Shown here: positions 43,641-52,512 of the stretch, in pieces
Position numbering within the stretch: position 1 is the stretch's first letter
Layout of the letters: each line of letters begins with the position of its first letter
Source: CAZQVN01 sp964596775
GTDB lineage: Bacteria; Eisenbacteria; RBG-16-71-46; JABDJR01; JAWXBZ01
Reading direction: 5' to 3'
NCBI GenBank assembly: GCA_964596775.1
Contig: CAZQVN010000016.1
Span: forward strand, 1-64,000
DNA: 64,000 bases
Made by a program: the position numbers and the translations under genes
Notes under the pieces: generated by a model
The model's database searches: none
What the model saw: the letters and a program-made list of their open reading frames with translations, nothing else
Told to the model about the DNA's origin: nothing

Positions 43641-44941
43641 TTACTCGGCCGAAAGTTCGGACTCTCCGGCCTGCCTCATGATTTCCAGGAGCGGGATCCC
43701 GGTCTCCCGGCTGATCCGTCGGCAATCCTCGAACTCCGGCTTCAACCGGCGGGTGCCGTCAGGGAGGGTGACGACCTTCACCGCAACCGCCCCCCCGTGA
43801 AGTCGGACGGTTCCGGCGGTCCGGGCCAGAATCCAGCGTTCCTCCCTCCTCCGCCGGATGCCGATGGTCGGAGTTTCCCGGAAAAGCAGGAAAGCGATGG
43901 ATTCGGCGCGATCCGGCGGACAGAGGATCTCGATGCGGATTCCGGGTCGCCCCTTCTTCATCTGGACCGGCGTGAGGGTCACGTCCAGAGCCCCGGAGGT
44001 CATGAGCAGTTCAGAGATCGCCCCGGTCAGTTCGGGCGTCATGTCGTCGAGCGTCGTCGTCAGGACGTCCACTTCATCCCTGCCCGTACGAAGGTCGGCG
44101 CTCGTTCCGAGGTAACCCCGCAGCACATTGGGGCGGTCCGGCCACTCCCGACTCCCCGCGCCCGCCCCCGCCGCCTCCAGGCTCATGGCCGGGAACCACC
44201 CGATGGAATCCGCCAGCGCGACGATAAGGGCCGCACCCGTCGGAGTCACTGTTTCCCCATCGAGATCCTCGAAGCGGACCGGGTGGCCCAAGGTCAGCCG
44301 CACAGTGGCCGGGGCCGGCACGGGCCACGTGCCGTGAGCCATCCGCGCCCGCCCCCGCCCAAAGAGGAAGGGGGACGACACAAGGTGGTCGACACCCAGG
44401 AGATGGAGGCCGAGACAGACTCCGACGATATCGGCGATGGCATCCGCGGCCCCGACTTCGTGAAAGTGCACGGATTCCAGCGGAACGGCGTGTTCGAGCG
44501 CCTCGGCTTCCCCAAGCCGGGTGAACACGGCGACCGCGCGATCGGCCACGCTGCCCGGGAGGCCCGCATTGCGAATCATGCGGACTATTTCGGAATAGCT
44601 CCGNNNNNNNNNNNNNNNNNNNNNNNNNNNNNNNNNNNNNNNNNNNNNNNNNNNNNNNNNNNNNNNNNNNNNNNNNNNNNNNNNNNNNNNNNNNNNNNNN
44701 NNNGCCCATGCCCATGGCCGTGCGAGGCCCCGCGATCCGGGATTTCGTCCGCCAGAACGACCGCCTGGATCGCCCGGAGTCCGCCTCGTTCCACCTCCCG
44801 GGCTTCGATGCGGAGGCCCGGAATGGCCAGACCGGCGAGCCCGCTGTTGAGGGCCTCGGGATCCACCCCGAGCGATATCAGGACCCCGAGAAACATGTCC
44901 CCGCTGGCGCCGCCTACCTGTTCGAGATAGAGGCTTTTCAC
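43641..44941 (-). CDS. larC: nickel-pincer cofactor nickel insertase LarC, interrupted by a scaffold gap
   Basis: Inserts nickel into the pyridinium-dithiocarboxylate cofactor of lactate racemase-type enzymes. The N-terminal part (44941-44704) reads 'MKSLYLEQVGGASGDMFLGV' with the family GASGDM and runs into a His-rich stretch SHGHGHG. Then 100 N's follow (44703-44604). The rest (44603-43641) continues 'RSYSEIVRMIRNAGLP', 'VHFHEVGAADAIADIVG', 'TPTGAALIVALAD', 'TTLDDMTPELTG' and 'PVQMKKGRPGIRIEI'. The two sides are in different apparent frames only because the gap length is a placeholder. ATG 44941 overlaps the larB stop in ATGA. CTG-encoded LarC forms by frameshift in some lactobacilli are not implied here. 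Confidence 0.9.
44604..44703. other. scaffold gap of 100 N
   Basis: Exactly 100 N's, the usual placeholder for an unknown gap. It falls right where larC encodes a His/Gly repeat, a low-complexity, GC-rich stretch likely to break assembly. Confidence 0.99.
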
Positions 44942-45711
44942 CGTGGTTCTCTCCCCGCCGCGGCCGTCCGGGCGATCATCCCGGCGGAATACCCGGCGCC
45001 GAAACCATTGTCGATGTTGACGACCAGGACGCCCGCGGCACAGCTGTTCAGCATGCCGAGAAGTGCCGTGAGTCCCGAAAACGCGGCGCCGTACCCGACG
45101 CTCGTCGGGACCGCAATGACGGGAACCGCGGACAGTCCGCCGACAACGCTCGGCAGCGCCCCCTCCATCCCCGCCACGACAACGAGGACATCCTGCTCTT
45201 CCAGATCCGGAAGGCGGGAGAGCAGACGGTGCAGTCCCGCAACCCCCACGTCGTAGATCTTCCGGACGCCCGCCCCCATCAGGCCGGCCGTGACCGCCGC
45301 TTCCTCGGCCACGGGAATGTCGGAGGATCCCGCGGCCACGATCCCGACCGAGCCGCGCTCGGGAGAATCACCGGACTTTCGGGACAGCGTTCGGGCGCCG
45401 GCATTGTAGGTTACGCCGGGCATTCTCGATGTGACGAGGTCGGCCTGGGCGGCGCTGGCCCGGGTGACCAGCAGCGTCTGGCCGGACGCGAGGATGCTGC
45501 CGCAGATCGACAGAAGCTGCTCGTCGGTCTTTCCGGGCCCGTAGACGACCTCCGGAAACCCGCAGCGCAGCTGGCGGTGGTGGTCGACGACGGCACCTTC
45601 CAGGGACTCGAAGGGGAGGTGCTTCATCCGCCGCATGGCTTCGTCGGGCGATACGGTTCCGCTGCCGACGGACTCGAGCAGTGTCTTGAGATCCTCGGGG
45701 CGCACGATCAA
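44938..45711 (-). CDS. larB: nickel-pincer cofactor biosynthesis protein LarB (NaAD carboxylase/hydrolase)
   Basis: 257 residues, carboxylates the nicotinic-acid adenine dinucleotide ring as the first step to the nickel-pincer cofactor. C-terminal PurE-like domain: 'GSVGIVAAGSSDIPVAEEAA', 'KIYDVGVAGLHRLLSRL', 'VLVVVAGMEGALPSVVGGL', 'VIAVPTSVGYGAAFSGLTAL' and 'NSCAAGVLVVNIDNGFGAGY'. The N-terminal part has 'RCGFPEVVYGPGKTDEQLLS'. Start at TTG 45711 overlaps tmk (TTGA); GTG at 45705 with AAAGGA 6 nt upstream is equally plausible. larA and larE are not in the window. Confidence 0.95.
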   Translation of the reverse strand: MIVRPEDLKTLLESVGSGTVSPDEAMRRMKHLPFESLEGAVVDHHRQLRCGFPEVVYGPGKTDEQLLSICGSILASGQTLLVTRASAAQADLVTSRMPGVTYNAGARTLSRKSGDSPERGSVGIVAAGSSDIPVAEEAAVTAGLMGAGVRKIYDVGVAGLHRLLSRLPDLEEQDVLVVVAGMEGALPSVVGGLSAVPVIAVPTSVGYGAAFSGLTALLGMLNSCAAGVLVVNIDNGFGAGYSAGMIARTAAAGREPR

Positions 45712-46358
45712 TCCTTTCGCTGTTCGAGAAGCGGCAGAACGAACTCCACGATCCGGCGGTGGACATCGATCTCGGATCCCTGCGCATCGATCACCTGTAT
45801 GCGATCCGGAGCGCCGCCGGCCAGTTCCAGGTATCCGCGCCGGATGATTTCGTGAAACTCCGCCGGCTCGTCATCCATCCGGGTGCTGCTCGCCGCATCG
45901 AGGCGGCGGCGTTCACGGATGCGTCGCAGTCCCTCCTCCACGCTCAGGTCGAGGAGAAAGGTCCTGTCCGGAAGGACACCGCCGGTGGCCGCCCGGTTCA
46001 TTCCGGCGGTCGTTTCGCGCCCCAGCCCCCTGGCGATCCCCTGATAGACGACGGTAGCGTCCGCATGGCGGTCGCACAGGAGGATTTCGCCCCGGCGAAG
46101 TCCGGGCAGAACGACTTCGTGCATGTGCTGTGCCCGGTCCGCCAGGTACAGGAAGGACTCGGCCATCGGGCCGGGCGCTTCCAGGGAGGGATCGAGAAGA
46201 AGCCGCCGCAGGGCCGCGCCGAGTGCGGTTCCCCCGGGTTCCCGGGTCGTCACGACCCGTTCGTTGCGGGCGGCAAGCCACTCCGCCAGCCGCCGGATCT
46301 GCGTGGTCTTTCCGCATCCTTCTATCCCTTCGAAGGTCAGGAACAACCCGCGGCTCAT
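45708..46358 (-). CDS. tmk: thymidylate kinase
   Basis: Phosphorylates dTMP to dTDP, 216 residues. P-loop 'FEGIEGCGKTTQIRRLAEWL', 'VVTTREPGGTALGAALRRLL', the DRH motif in 'ILLCDRHADATVVYQGIARG' and LID-like 'LRRIRERRRLDAASSTRMDD'. ATG at 46358 overlaps the upstream CDP-alcohol gene stop in ATGA; the open frame further up is an artefact. The gene order places it between lipid and larB genes without a functional link I can see. Confidence 0.95.
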   Translation of the reverse strand: MSRGLFLTFEGIEGCGKTTQIRRLAEWLAARNERVVTTREPGGTALGAALRRLLLDPSLEAPGPMAESFLYLADRAQHMHEVVLPGLRRGEILLCDRHADATVVYQGIARGLGRETTAGMNRAATGGVLPDRTFLLDLSVEEGLRRIRERRRLDAASSTRMDDEPAEFHEIIRRGYLELAGGAPDRIQVIDAQGSEIDVHRRIVEFVLPLLEQRKD

Positions 46359-46945
46359 TCGGCGCCGGTCTCCAGGGTGGTCTGGACGTGCCGCACCCTT
46401 TGAAGCGCCGTGAAATGCGTCAGCACGGCAAGCACGCACAGGGCGATCCGCATCGCGAACGGCCCGAACGCGGACGCCAGGATCAGCACGACGAGCCTTT
46501 CCGGGCGCTCCATCAGGCCGACGTTGCAGGCGATGCCAAGCCCTTCGGCTCGGGCCCTCGCGTATGAAACGAGAAGCGATCCGGCGGCGGCCACGAATGT
46601 GATGCCAACGAAGAGGATGTCCATCCGGCTCGCGAAGTAGACCGCCAGCCCGAGGAAAAGCCCCATTTCCGCGTACCGGTCCATGGTCGAATCCAGGAAC
46701 GCCCCGAACCGGGTGGAACGCCCCGATCGCCGGGCCAGACTTCCGTCGAGAACGTCGCAGAGACTTCCGGCAACGAGAAGGACGGTTGTCAGGACGAACT
46801 GCCCGCGGGCCACGGCGGCGCCGGCCAGCAGCGACAGCAACAGGCCGATCAGGGTGACCTGGTTCGGCGTCAACCCGATGCGCTCCAGCACGGCGGCAAC
46901 CGGTTCGAGTACGCGACGCCCTCCCTCCTTCAGCTCCGCCTTCAA
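46355..46945 (-). CDS. CDP-alcohol phosphatidyltransferase
   Basis: 196 residues, integral membrane with about six hydrophobic segments. Full signature in 'CDVLDGSLARRSGRSTRFG' and 'AFLDSTMDRYAE': Asp64, Asp67, Asp85, Asp89. 'SLLVSYARARAEGLGI' is typical of the phosphatidylinositol-phosphate/archaetidylinositol-phosphate synthase branch. Whether it makes an inositol phospholipid cannot be settled. It is distinct from the longer enzyme at 24.5 kb. It overlaps the threonine aldolase stop in ATGA. Confidence 0.9.
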   Translation of the reverse strand: MKAELKEGGRRVLEPVAAVLERIGLTPNQVTLIGLLLSLLAGAAVARGQFVLTTVLLVAGSLCDVLDGSLARRSGRSTRFGAFLDSTMDRYAEMGLFLGLAVYFASRMDILFVGITFVAAAGSLLVSYARARAEGLGIACNVGLMERPERLVVLILASAFGPFAMRIALCVLAVLTHFTALQRVRHVQTTLETGAE

Positions 46946-48012
46946 CGGAGCACCGTGGCCATCCTGCCGGACGCCTTGAGGCGGAAGGCCCCGCCTATGG
47001 CCCTGGCGGCGGCGGAGATGTCGTCGTCGGAGAGTTCCCGGTGGACTACGGCACGCAGCACGCCGGGGCCTAACGAGGAGAGCAGCACTCCCTCGCCGGC
47101 CAGTCGACGGATCAGGCTGTCCATGTCCAGCCGCTCCGGAAGCGTCCAGATGAGGATGTTCGTTTCCGGAACGCCGCCGAGCAGGGGAACGTCCGCCGGA
47201 GCCTCGACCCGTTCGGCCAGGAGCCGGGCCCGCCGGTGGTCCTCCGGAAGCCCCGGCCGGTGATGCTCGATGGCATGAAGGCAGGCAGCGGCCAGAATGC
47301 CGACCTGGCGCATCCCGCCGCCGAAGAGCTTGCGCACCCGGAGCCCGCGGCGGATGACGTCACGGGTTCCCGCCAGGACCGATCCGACCGGAGCCCCGAG
47401 CCCCTTGGAAAAACAGGCCATGACCGTATCGGCCGGCGCGGCGATCTCCGCCTCCGTGCGTCCGAGCGCGGCCGCCGCGTTCCAGATCCGCGCTCCGTCC
47501 ATGTGCAACCGGGCGCCGCGGTCATGAACCCGGCGGCCCAGCGTTTCGAGGTCGTCCGGAGGATAGACGCGCCCGCCGTGCCGGTTGTGGCTGTTCTCAA
47601 CGCAGACAAGACGGGTCGGGGCATCATGGGGATCCTCGTCCGTCCGGAACTCGTCGAGCAGTGTGGCGGAGTCGAAATGCCCGGCGGAAGTCGCGACGGG
47701 CCTCAGTGTTATGCCCGAGAGGGCCGCAGCACCGCCGGCTTCGGCATTCATGATGTGCGACCAGGCGTCGACGATCACCTCGTCCCCGGGACGAGCCTGG
47801 ACGCGCAGGGCGATTTCATTGCCCATGGTCCCCGAAGGAACGAACAGCGCGGCTTCCTTGCCCAGGAGTCCGGCCGTCATCTCCTCCAGCTTGCGGACGG
47901 TAGGGTCCTCACCCAGAACGTCGTCCCCCACTTCCGCATCCGCCATGGCCCGGCGCATGGACTCCGTGGGGCGTGTTACGGTATCACTACGCAGATCCAC
48001 CGGCTTTTCCAT
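46942..48012 (-). CDS. ltaE: low-specificity L-threonine aldolase-type PLP enzyme
   Basis: 356 residues, splits threonine into glycine and acetaldehyde. 'VDLRSDTVTRPTESMRRAMA', 'GDDVLGEDPTVRKLEEM', 'ALFVPSGTMGNEIAL', 'VCVENSHNRHGGRVYP', 'RLHMDGARIWNAAAALG' and the Schiff-base Lys203 in 'VMACFSKGLGAPVGSVLAG'. ATG at 48012 has GGAG 5 nt upstream. First gene of the ltaE-to-larC operon, divergent from the zinc peptidase gene across 127 bp. Confidence 0.93.
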   Translation of the reverse strand: MEKPVDLRSDTVTRPTESMRRAMADAEVGDDVLGEDPTVRKLEEMTAGLLGKEAALFVPSGTMGNEIALRVQARPGDEVIVDAWSHIMNAEAGGAAALSGITLRPVATSAGHFDSATLLDEFRTDEDPHDAPTRLVCVENSHNRHGGRVYPPDDLETLGRRVHDRGARLHMDGARIWNAAAALGRTEAEIAAPADTVMACFSKGLGAPVGSVLAGTRDVIRRGLRVRKLFGGGMRQVGILAAACLHAIEHHRPGLPEDHRRARLLAERVEAPADVPLLGGVPETNILIWTLPERLDMDSLIRRLAGEGVLLSSLGPGVLRAVVHRELSDDDISAAARAIGGAFRLKASGRMATVLR

Positions 48013-48139
48013 TGATCTCCGAACAGTCTCCGGCAGGATGGAGGCTGTGAGTTGGAATGCAACTTTGCCGGTCCGGCCCGGTATCATGGGGCGCAGGTCC
48101 GGTCGACAATCAACCATCCAGCATGGAGGCTCGATTCCA

Positions 48140-48835
48140 ATGCCTTTCGGTTTCTTCGATCCCACGTTTCTCGTCCTGCTCCCGGGACTGGCATTTGCCA
48201 TGTGGGCGCAGCACAAGGTCAAGTCCACGTATCAGAAATGGTCCGGGGTCCCCTCGAGCCGGGGGGACAGCGGCGAGGCCGTTGCCAGATCCATCCTCAG
48301 CCGTAACGGTCTGGGGCAGGTCGAAGTTCGGCCCGTGGGCGGAATGCTCACGGACCACTACGACCCCCGAAACAAGACCGTCAATCTTTCCGAGGGAATC
48401 TACCACAGCCGATCCGTCGCCGCATTGAGCGTGGCGGCACACGAATGCGGGCACGCGATCCAGGACAAGACCGGCTATCTCCCCCTGAATTTCCGGGCCG
48501 CGATGGTGCCGGTTGCCGGGTTCGGTTCCATGGCGGCCTTCCCCCTGTTCATGATCGGATTCATCTTCGGCAACGGACAGCTCGCCTGGCTCATGGATCT
48601 GGGAATTCTCCTGTTCGCCGGCGCGCTCGTGTTTCATCTCGTGACGCTTCCGGTGGAATTCAATGCCTCCAGCCGCGCCCTCGGAATCCTGAAGGACGGG
48701 GGATTCCTCAGTCCAACGGAATCCAGGGGGGCCAAGGAGGTTCTCGATGCCGCGGCACTGACTTATGTGGCCGCCACGGCCATGGCCGCGCTCCAGCTGA
48801 TCCGCCTGCTCGTTCTCCGCGGGTCGCGGGACTGA
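48140..48835 (+). CDS. membrane zinc metallopeptidase, YugP/Zn_peptidase_2 family
   Basis: 231 residues. N-terminal hydrophobic segment, then 'GMLTDHYDPRNKTVNLSEGI' and the HExxH site 'AAHECGHAIQDKTGY' (His101, Glu102, His105). Three more transmembrane segments follow, and 'LPVEFNASSRALGIL' holds the likely third metal ligand, Glu/Asn region. The substrate is unknown for the family. GGAGG lies 10 nt before ATG 48140. The long open frame before this start is antisense to ltaE. Confidence 0.93.
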   Translation: MPFGFFDPTFLVLLPGLAFAMWAQHKVKSTYQKWSGVPSSRGDSGEAVARSILSRNGLGQVEVRPVGGMLTDHYDPRNKTVNLSEGIYHSRSVAALSVAAHECGHAIQDKTGYLPLNFRAAMVPVAGFGSMAAFPLFMIGFIFGNGQLAWLMDLGILLFAGALVFHLVTLPVEFNASSRALGILKDGGFLSPTESRGAKEVLDAAALTYVAATAMAALQLIRLLVLRGSRD

Positions 48836-48857
48836 GCCCCGACCACAGGCAGAAAAA

Positions 48858-48893
48858 AAACGGGAGGTGAACTGTAGGTTCATCTCCCGTTTG
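48858..48893 (-). terminator. intrinsic terminator of the HU gene
   Basis: Stem ACGGGAGGTGAAC / GTTCATCTCCCGT (one G-U) around a 5-nt loop, with eight T's on the minus strand. It lies between convergent genes and may serve both. Confidence 0.88.
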
Positions 48894-48926
48894 TACTTAC
48901 GTTTGAAAACCGCTGACGATCGTCCG

Positions 48927-49232
48927 TCAGGAGTGGATCGGGCCCGAATCTTCGGACACGGAGGCCACGCGATCCTTCAATTCCTTCGACACCTTGAACA
49001 CAGGCACCTTGCGGGACGGAACATGCACGGCGGCTCCGGTACGCGGATTGCGTGCGGTGCGGGGCTTGCGATCCTTGACCTTGAAAGTACCGAACCCTCG
49101 GATCTCTATGTGCTTTCCAGCGGTTAGCGCGCGAGATACGGCCTCGAGAAACTCATCCACGGTGTCGGCCACGTCTTTCTTCGTGAGTCCCGTGCGCTGC
49201 GCGATTTCATCCACAAGATCTGCCTTGGTCAT
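48927..49232 (-). CDS. hup: HU-family DNA-binding protein
   Basis: Nucleoid protein, 101 residues. 'TKADLVDEIAQRTGLTKKDV', 'GKHIEIRGFGTFKVKDRKPR', 'TARNPRTGAAVHVPSRKVP' with the DNA-bending Pro of the arm ('RNPRTG'), 'VFKVSKELKD'. ATG at 49232 has GGAGGG 6 nt upstream; 15 upstream codons are not used. The C-terminus is about ten residues longer than E. coli HU. Confidence 0.96.
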   Translation of the reverse strand: MTKADLVDEIAQRTGLTKKDVADTVDEFLEAVSRALTAGKHIEIRGFGTFKVKDRKPRTARNPRTGAAVHVPSRKVPVFKVSKELKDRVASVSEDSGPIHS

Positions 49233-49349
49233 CTCCTGCCCTCCTTTGACCGCACCTTCGGCTCTCGCTTCTGTCACAACGGAGCGGGTTTGATTTCTAT
49301 GAGAAAATTTGGGGATGAAGAGCTTCGCAGCACTCTCTTGAACGCGGGT

Positions 49350-49378
49350 ACGCTATCACTCTATCTTCAAGAGGTCAA
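49350..49378 (-). promoter_or_regulatory. candidate HU promoter
   Basis: Minus strand TTGACC (49378-49373), 17 bp, TAGCGT (49355-49350). The same -10 hexamer occurs before the vWA operon. The leader would be about 110 nt. Confidence 0.45.
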
Positions 49379-49650
49379 ACAATTTGTTTGGTCTCGTGCA
49401 CACCCGGGATGAGCTTACCGGGCCAGACCGGTGCCACAGGACAAGATGGGCCGGACGGTCTTGACGGGCAGAGGAGGGTAAAGCTCTCAAAAAACATAAG
49501 ATCAATTTTTGCAATATCTTACGAGACAGGACCGGACTGGAATCCGCTCCCTGAGCGGCCATCCACGGGCCGGGGGTCGTGGGACTCCGGCCATATCCAC
49601 ACAGACCAACGTCTTAGGGGTTTTGGCCCCTGGCCCTGGTTCTTCGGGAA
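49379..49650. other. intergenic region without a gene
   Basis: About 270 bp between the HU promoter and the cupredoxin-like lipoprotein stop. It is noticeably richer in A/T than the rest of the window around 49480-49530. I see no convincing ORF, tRNA or terminator; only a small AGGGG/CCCCT hairpin near 49620. Confidence 0.5.
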
Positions 49651-50067
49651 TCAGCGGGTTACAAGGATGTTGCCCGAGAAGACCCCCACAAAACCGGGCG
49701 GTACCTCCCGGCTGAAATAGCGGATCGTATCCGGAGTGTCGAACTTCATTCGGTATCGGCCACCAACCACCTTGCCGGATGGATAGCCGGCCAGGGATTC
49801 GTCGAACTCCAGCCCCGCGTCCGGATCATCCGGGCCGGTTCCCGAAGTCACCGTGCGGGTCTGGCTGAACCGGTTCTCCCACTCCACGACCTGGCCGGCG
49901 CTGATCTCGATCGACGCGGGATTGAAATTGGACTCGTTGATGCGGATCACGACGTCCGCGGGAGGCCCCCCCGCGTCATCGTCCCCGCAGGAGGACAGGA
50001 TCACTGCCGCGGGCGCGCTGAGAGCGAGAGCCATGAGTATGTGGCAAGTCTTGGACCGCAGATTCAT
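49651..50067 (-). CDS. cupredoxin-fold lipoprotein lacking copper ligands
   Basis: 138 residues with a lipoprotein signal ('ALALSAPAAVILSSCGDDD', Cys27). The rest resembles plastocyanin-type domains: 'VVIRINESNFNPASIEISAG', 'QVVEWENRFSQTRTVTSG', 'FDESLAGYPSGKVVGGRYRM' and 'TIRYFSREVPPGFVGVFSGN'. The ligand His before TVTSG is replaced by Arg, and the Cys/His expected after the Tyr near the end are absent. It probably does not bind type 1 copper. GAGGAG precedes ATG 50067. It is divergent from the phosphodiesterase gene. Confidence 0.75.
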   Translation of the reverse strand: MNLRSKTCHILMALALSAPAAVILSSCGDDDAGGPPADVVIRINESNFNPASIEISAGQVVEWENRFSQTRTVTSGTGPDDPDAGLEFDESLAGYPSGKVVGGRYRMKFDTPDTIRYFSREVPPGFVGVFSGNILVTR

Positions 50068-50190
50068 TTCTACTCCTCGGCAGATTCACGGTGTTGCGGA
50101 CATGCCCTGAGCCCCATCACGGGCCGGTGCGACCCTATGGTAGACTGACGCGCTCGAACGGCCAAGACCAATTGGAGGTTTACCGGTTTC

Positions 50191-52362
50191 ATGCCATTTT
50201 TCCCAGCGGGATCGACGCGCAGACTCTCTTCCCTCTCCGCCACCCTCCTTTTTTTCCTGCTCTTCATCATTCCGGGATATGCCCTGGCGCAGAACGGCAC
50301 GTCGGGCGCCCGGGTCATCGTGCTCGGTTTCGACGGCGCCGATCCGAAGCTCGTGGAACGGTGGATGGACTCGGGGGACCTGCCGAATCTGGCCAGGCTC
50401 CGGGATGAAGGATCCTACACGCCCCTGGGAACCACGACACCTCCCCAGACCCCGGTCTCCTGGACCTCCTTTGCCACGGGGATCAATCCGGGACGCCACG
50501 GAATCTTCGACTTTCTGTCCAGAAACCTGAAAACCTATCAGCCCGGTTTCGCGATGTTCGACGTGCACGATGTGCCGATCGGTCTGGGCCGGAACAACAA
50601 ATGGGCGGGAGGATTTCTCCTCGCTGTGCTGGGAGGGAGTCTGGCGCTCGTGATTTTCCGACGGGCCCGCTGGCGCCTCCCGGTGGCCCTCGCGCTGTTT
50701 CTCGGGTTCTTCGTGGCGGGATCGCAGGCCGTGGCCCGCTTTATTCCCTCCCAGAGACCGGAAGTCACCCGGAAGACGGAAGGAAAGACGTTCTGGGAGG
50801 TCGCCGGGGAAGCCGGGCGGAAATCGCGGATCATCCGCGTGCCGGCCATGTTCCCTCCCGACCCCGTGGAACATGGTGAGATCCAGTCCGGACTCGGTGT
50901 TCCCGACATCCGCGGCACGAACGGCACATACCTCTTCTTCACGACCGAGCCCCGCATCGGCGGGGGTGCCAACACGGAGAAGGGCGGTATCGTCATTCCC
51001 GTGGCTTTCCTGAACGGAGAGGCGGATCCGGCCATTCCGGGCCCTCCCGACAAGCTGTTCGGCGGCCGCGACCTCGAAACTCCGCTGCACATCGTGCTGA
51101 ACAAGAAGTCGGAACCCCGTTCGGCAACGCTTACGACCTGCGGCCAGACCCTGACCCTGCCGGAAGGGGAATGGAGCGACTGGGTTCACCTGAGCTTCCG
51201 GTTCAACAGCCTGATCCGCGTCCAGGGAATGGCGCGCTTCTATCTCACGTCAGTGGAACCGTTCGCCCTGTACATGTCCCCCATCAACCTGAATCCGGAG
51301 AAGTCTCCGGTGCCGATTTCGAGCCCCGCCTCGTTTGCCGTGGACCTGGCGCATCGGTTCGGGCTCTACAAGACGCTGGGATGGGAGAACGACACGTTCG
51401 CCCTCGACGAAGACGTCCTCGACGAGAAGGCGTTTCTCGAGGACGTCCACTTCACGGTGGACACCTGGATGCCGATGATGGACCAGCTGATGTCCGAGGA
51501 CGACCTCGACCTCTACGTTCACGTGTACGACTTCACTGACCGGGTCGGCCACATGTTCTGGAGGACCCTGGACCCGGATCACCCGGCCGCGGACTCCACC
51601 GCGGACGCTCCGTACAAGGATGTGGTCCTGGACACCTATCGCAGGATGGACGACATCGTCGGCCGGGTCAGAAGCCGGATGAACGAGAATGCCCTGCTGC
51701 TCGTCTGCTCGGATCACGGGTTCAACACGTGGCGCAAGTCGGTGAACTACAACACGTGGCTGGTTCGGAACGGATTCATGACCCTGACCGGGGACACCAC
51801 CTCGAACCGGCAGATGACGCTGGACGACCTGTTCGGCCAGGGAGAGTTCTGGCCGAACGTCGACTGGTCCCGGACACGCGCCTACGCCCTCGGACTCGGC
51901 GACCTGTACATCAACCTCAAGGGTCGCGAAGCCCAGGGGTCCGTGGATCCGGTCGACTACGAGGACATCCGGACGGATCTCGTCGAGAGACTCGAGGCGT
52001 TCGTGGACACCACGAACGGCGAGCGGCCGATCCGCCGCGTGTACCGCCGGGAGGAAGTCTATTCCGGGTACAATCCCGACCTCATCCCGGACCTGCTCAT
52101 CGCGAACAACGCCGGATACCGCGTTTCCTGGCAGACATCCCTGGGAGGGATCCCGCCGCTGCTGTTCGAAACGAACGACAAGAAGTGGAGCGGAGATCAC
52201 TGCTCCCTCGACCCGGAGATCACGAAGGGGATTTTCTTCTCGAACCGCAGATTCGACGTGGAGGGGGCAACGATCCTCGATCTCTTTCCGACGATCCTCG
52301 AGGCGCTCGACGTGCCCCTGCCGGGCGATCTGGACGGAAAACCGCTCGTTTCGCGACGATAA
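50191..52362 (+). CDS. membrane alkaline-phosphatase-superfamily phosphodiesterase
   Basis: 723 residues. Signal/anchor (about 13-33), then 'VIVLGFDGADPKLVERWM' with the metal Asp and 'PPQTPVSWTSFATGINPGRH' with the nucleophile Thr/Ser. Two transmembrane segments follow near 137-172, an unusual interruption. Later metal ligands are in 'YVHVYDFTDRVGHMFWRTLD' and 'ALLLVCSDHGFNTWRKS', with a final His in 'WSGDHCSLDPE'. Type I phosphodiesterase/nucleotide-pyrophosphatase group; substrate unknown, perhaps lipid head groups or glycans at the envelope. The GGAGG site is 13 nt before the ATG, a long distance. Confidence 0.88.
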   Translation: MPFFPAGSTRRLSSLSATLLFFLLFIIPGYALAQNGTSGARVIVLGFDGADPKLVERWMDSGDLPNLARLRDEGSYTPLGTTTPPQTPVSWTSFATGINPGRHGIFDFLSRNLKTYQPGFAMFDVHDVPIGLGRNNKWAGGFLLAVLGGSLALVIFRRARWRLPVALALFLGFFVAGSQAVARFIPSQRPEVTRKTEGKTFWEVAGEAGRKSRIIRVPAMFPPDPVEHGEIQSGLGVPDIRGTNGTYLFFTTEPRIGGGANTEKGGIVIPVAFLNGEADPAIPGPPDKLFGGRDLETPLHIVLNKKSEPRSATLTTCGQTLTLPEGEWSDWVHLSFRFNSLIRVQGMARFYLTSVEPFALYMSPINLNPEKSPVPISSPASFAVDLAHRFGLYKTLGWENDTFALDEDVLDEKAFLEDVHFTVDTWMPMMDQLMSEDDLDLYVHVYDFTDRVGHMFWRTLDPDHPAADSTADAPYKDVVLDTYRRMDDIVGRVRSRMNENALLLVCSDHGFNTWRKSVNYNTWLVRNGFMTLTGDTTSNRQMTLDDLFGQGEFWPNVDWSRTRAYALGLGDLYINLKGREAQGSVDPVDYEDIRTDLVERLEAFVDTTNGERPIRRVYRREEVYSGYNPDLIPDLLIANNAGYRVSWQTSLGGIPPLLFETNDKKWSGDHCSLDPEITKGIFFSNRRFDVEGATILDLFPTILEALDVPLPGDLDGKPLVSRR

Positions 52363-52512
52363 TCGCCGATCCATGACGGTAGCGGGGTATCGCCGGCGAC
52401 ACGTCGCGGTGCCGCCCCGGCCGCGGGAGGACCGTGGTTGCGGTCCCCACCGTCATTGGCTACGCTCAACCTGACCGGTCGCCTTCTCGGACCCATCAAG
52501 GGAGATCAACAG

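Noticed and set aside
44579..44941. larC as a frameshifted pseudogene
   Set aside because: The two frames are separated by a placeholder of 100 N's, whose true length is unknown, so frame cannot be judged.
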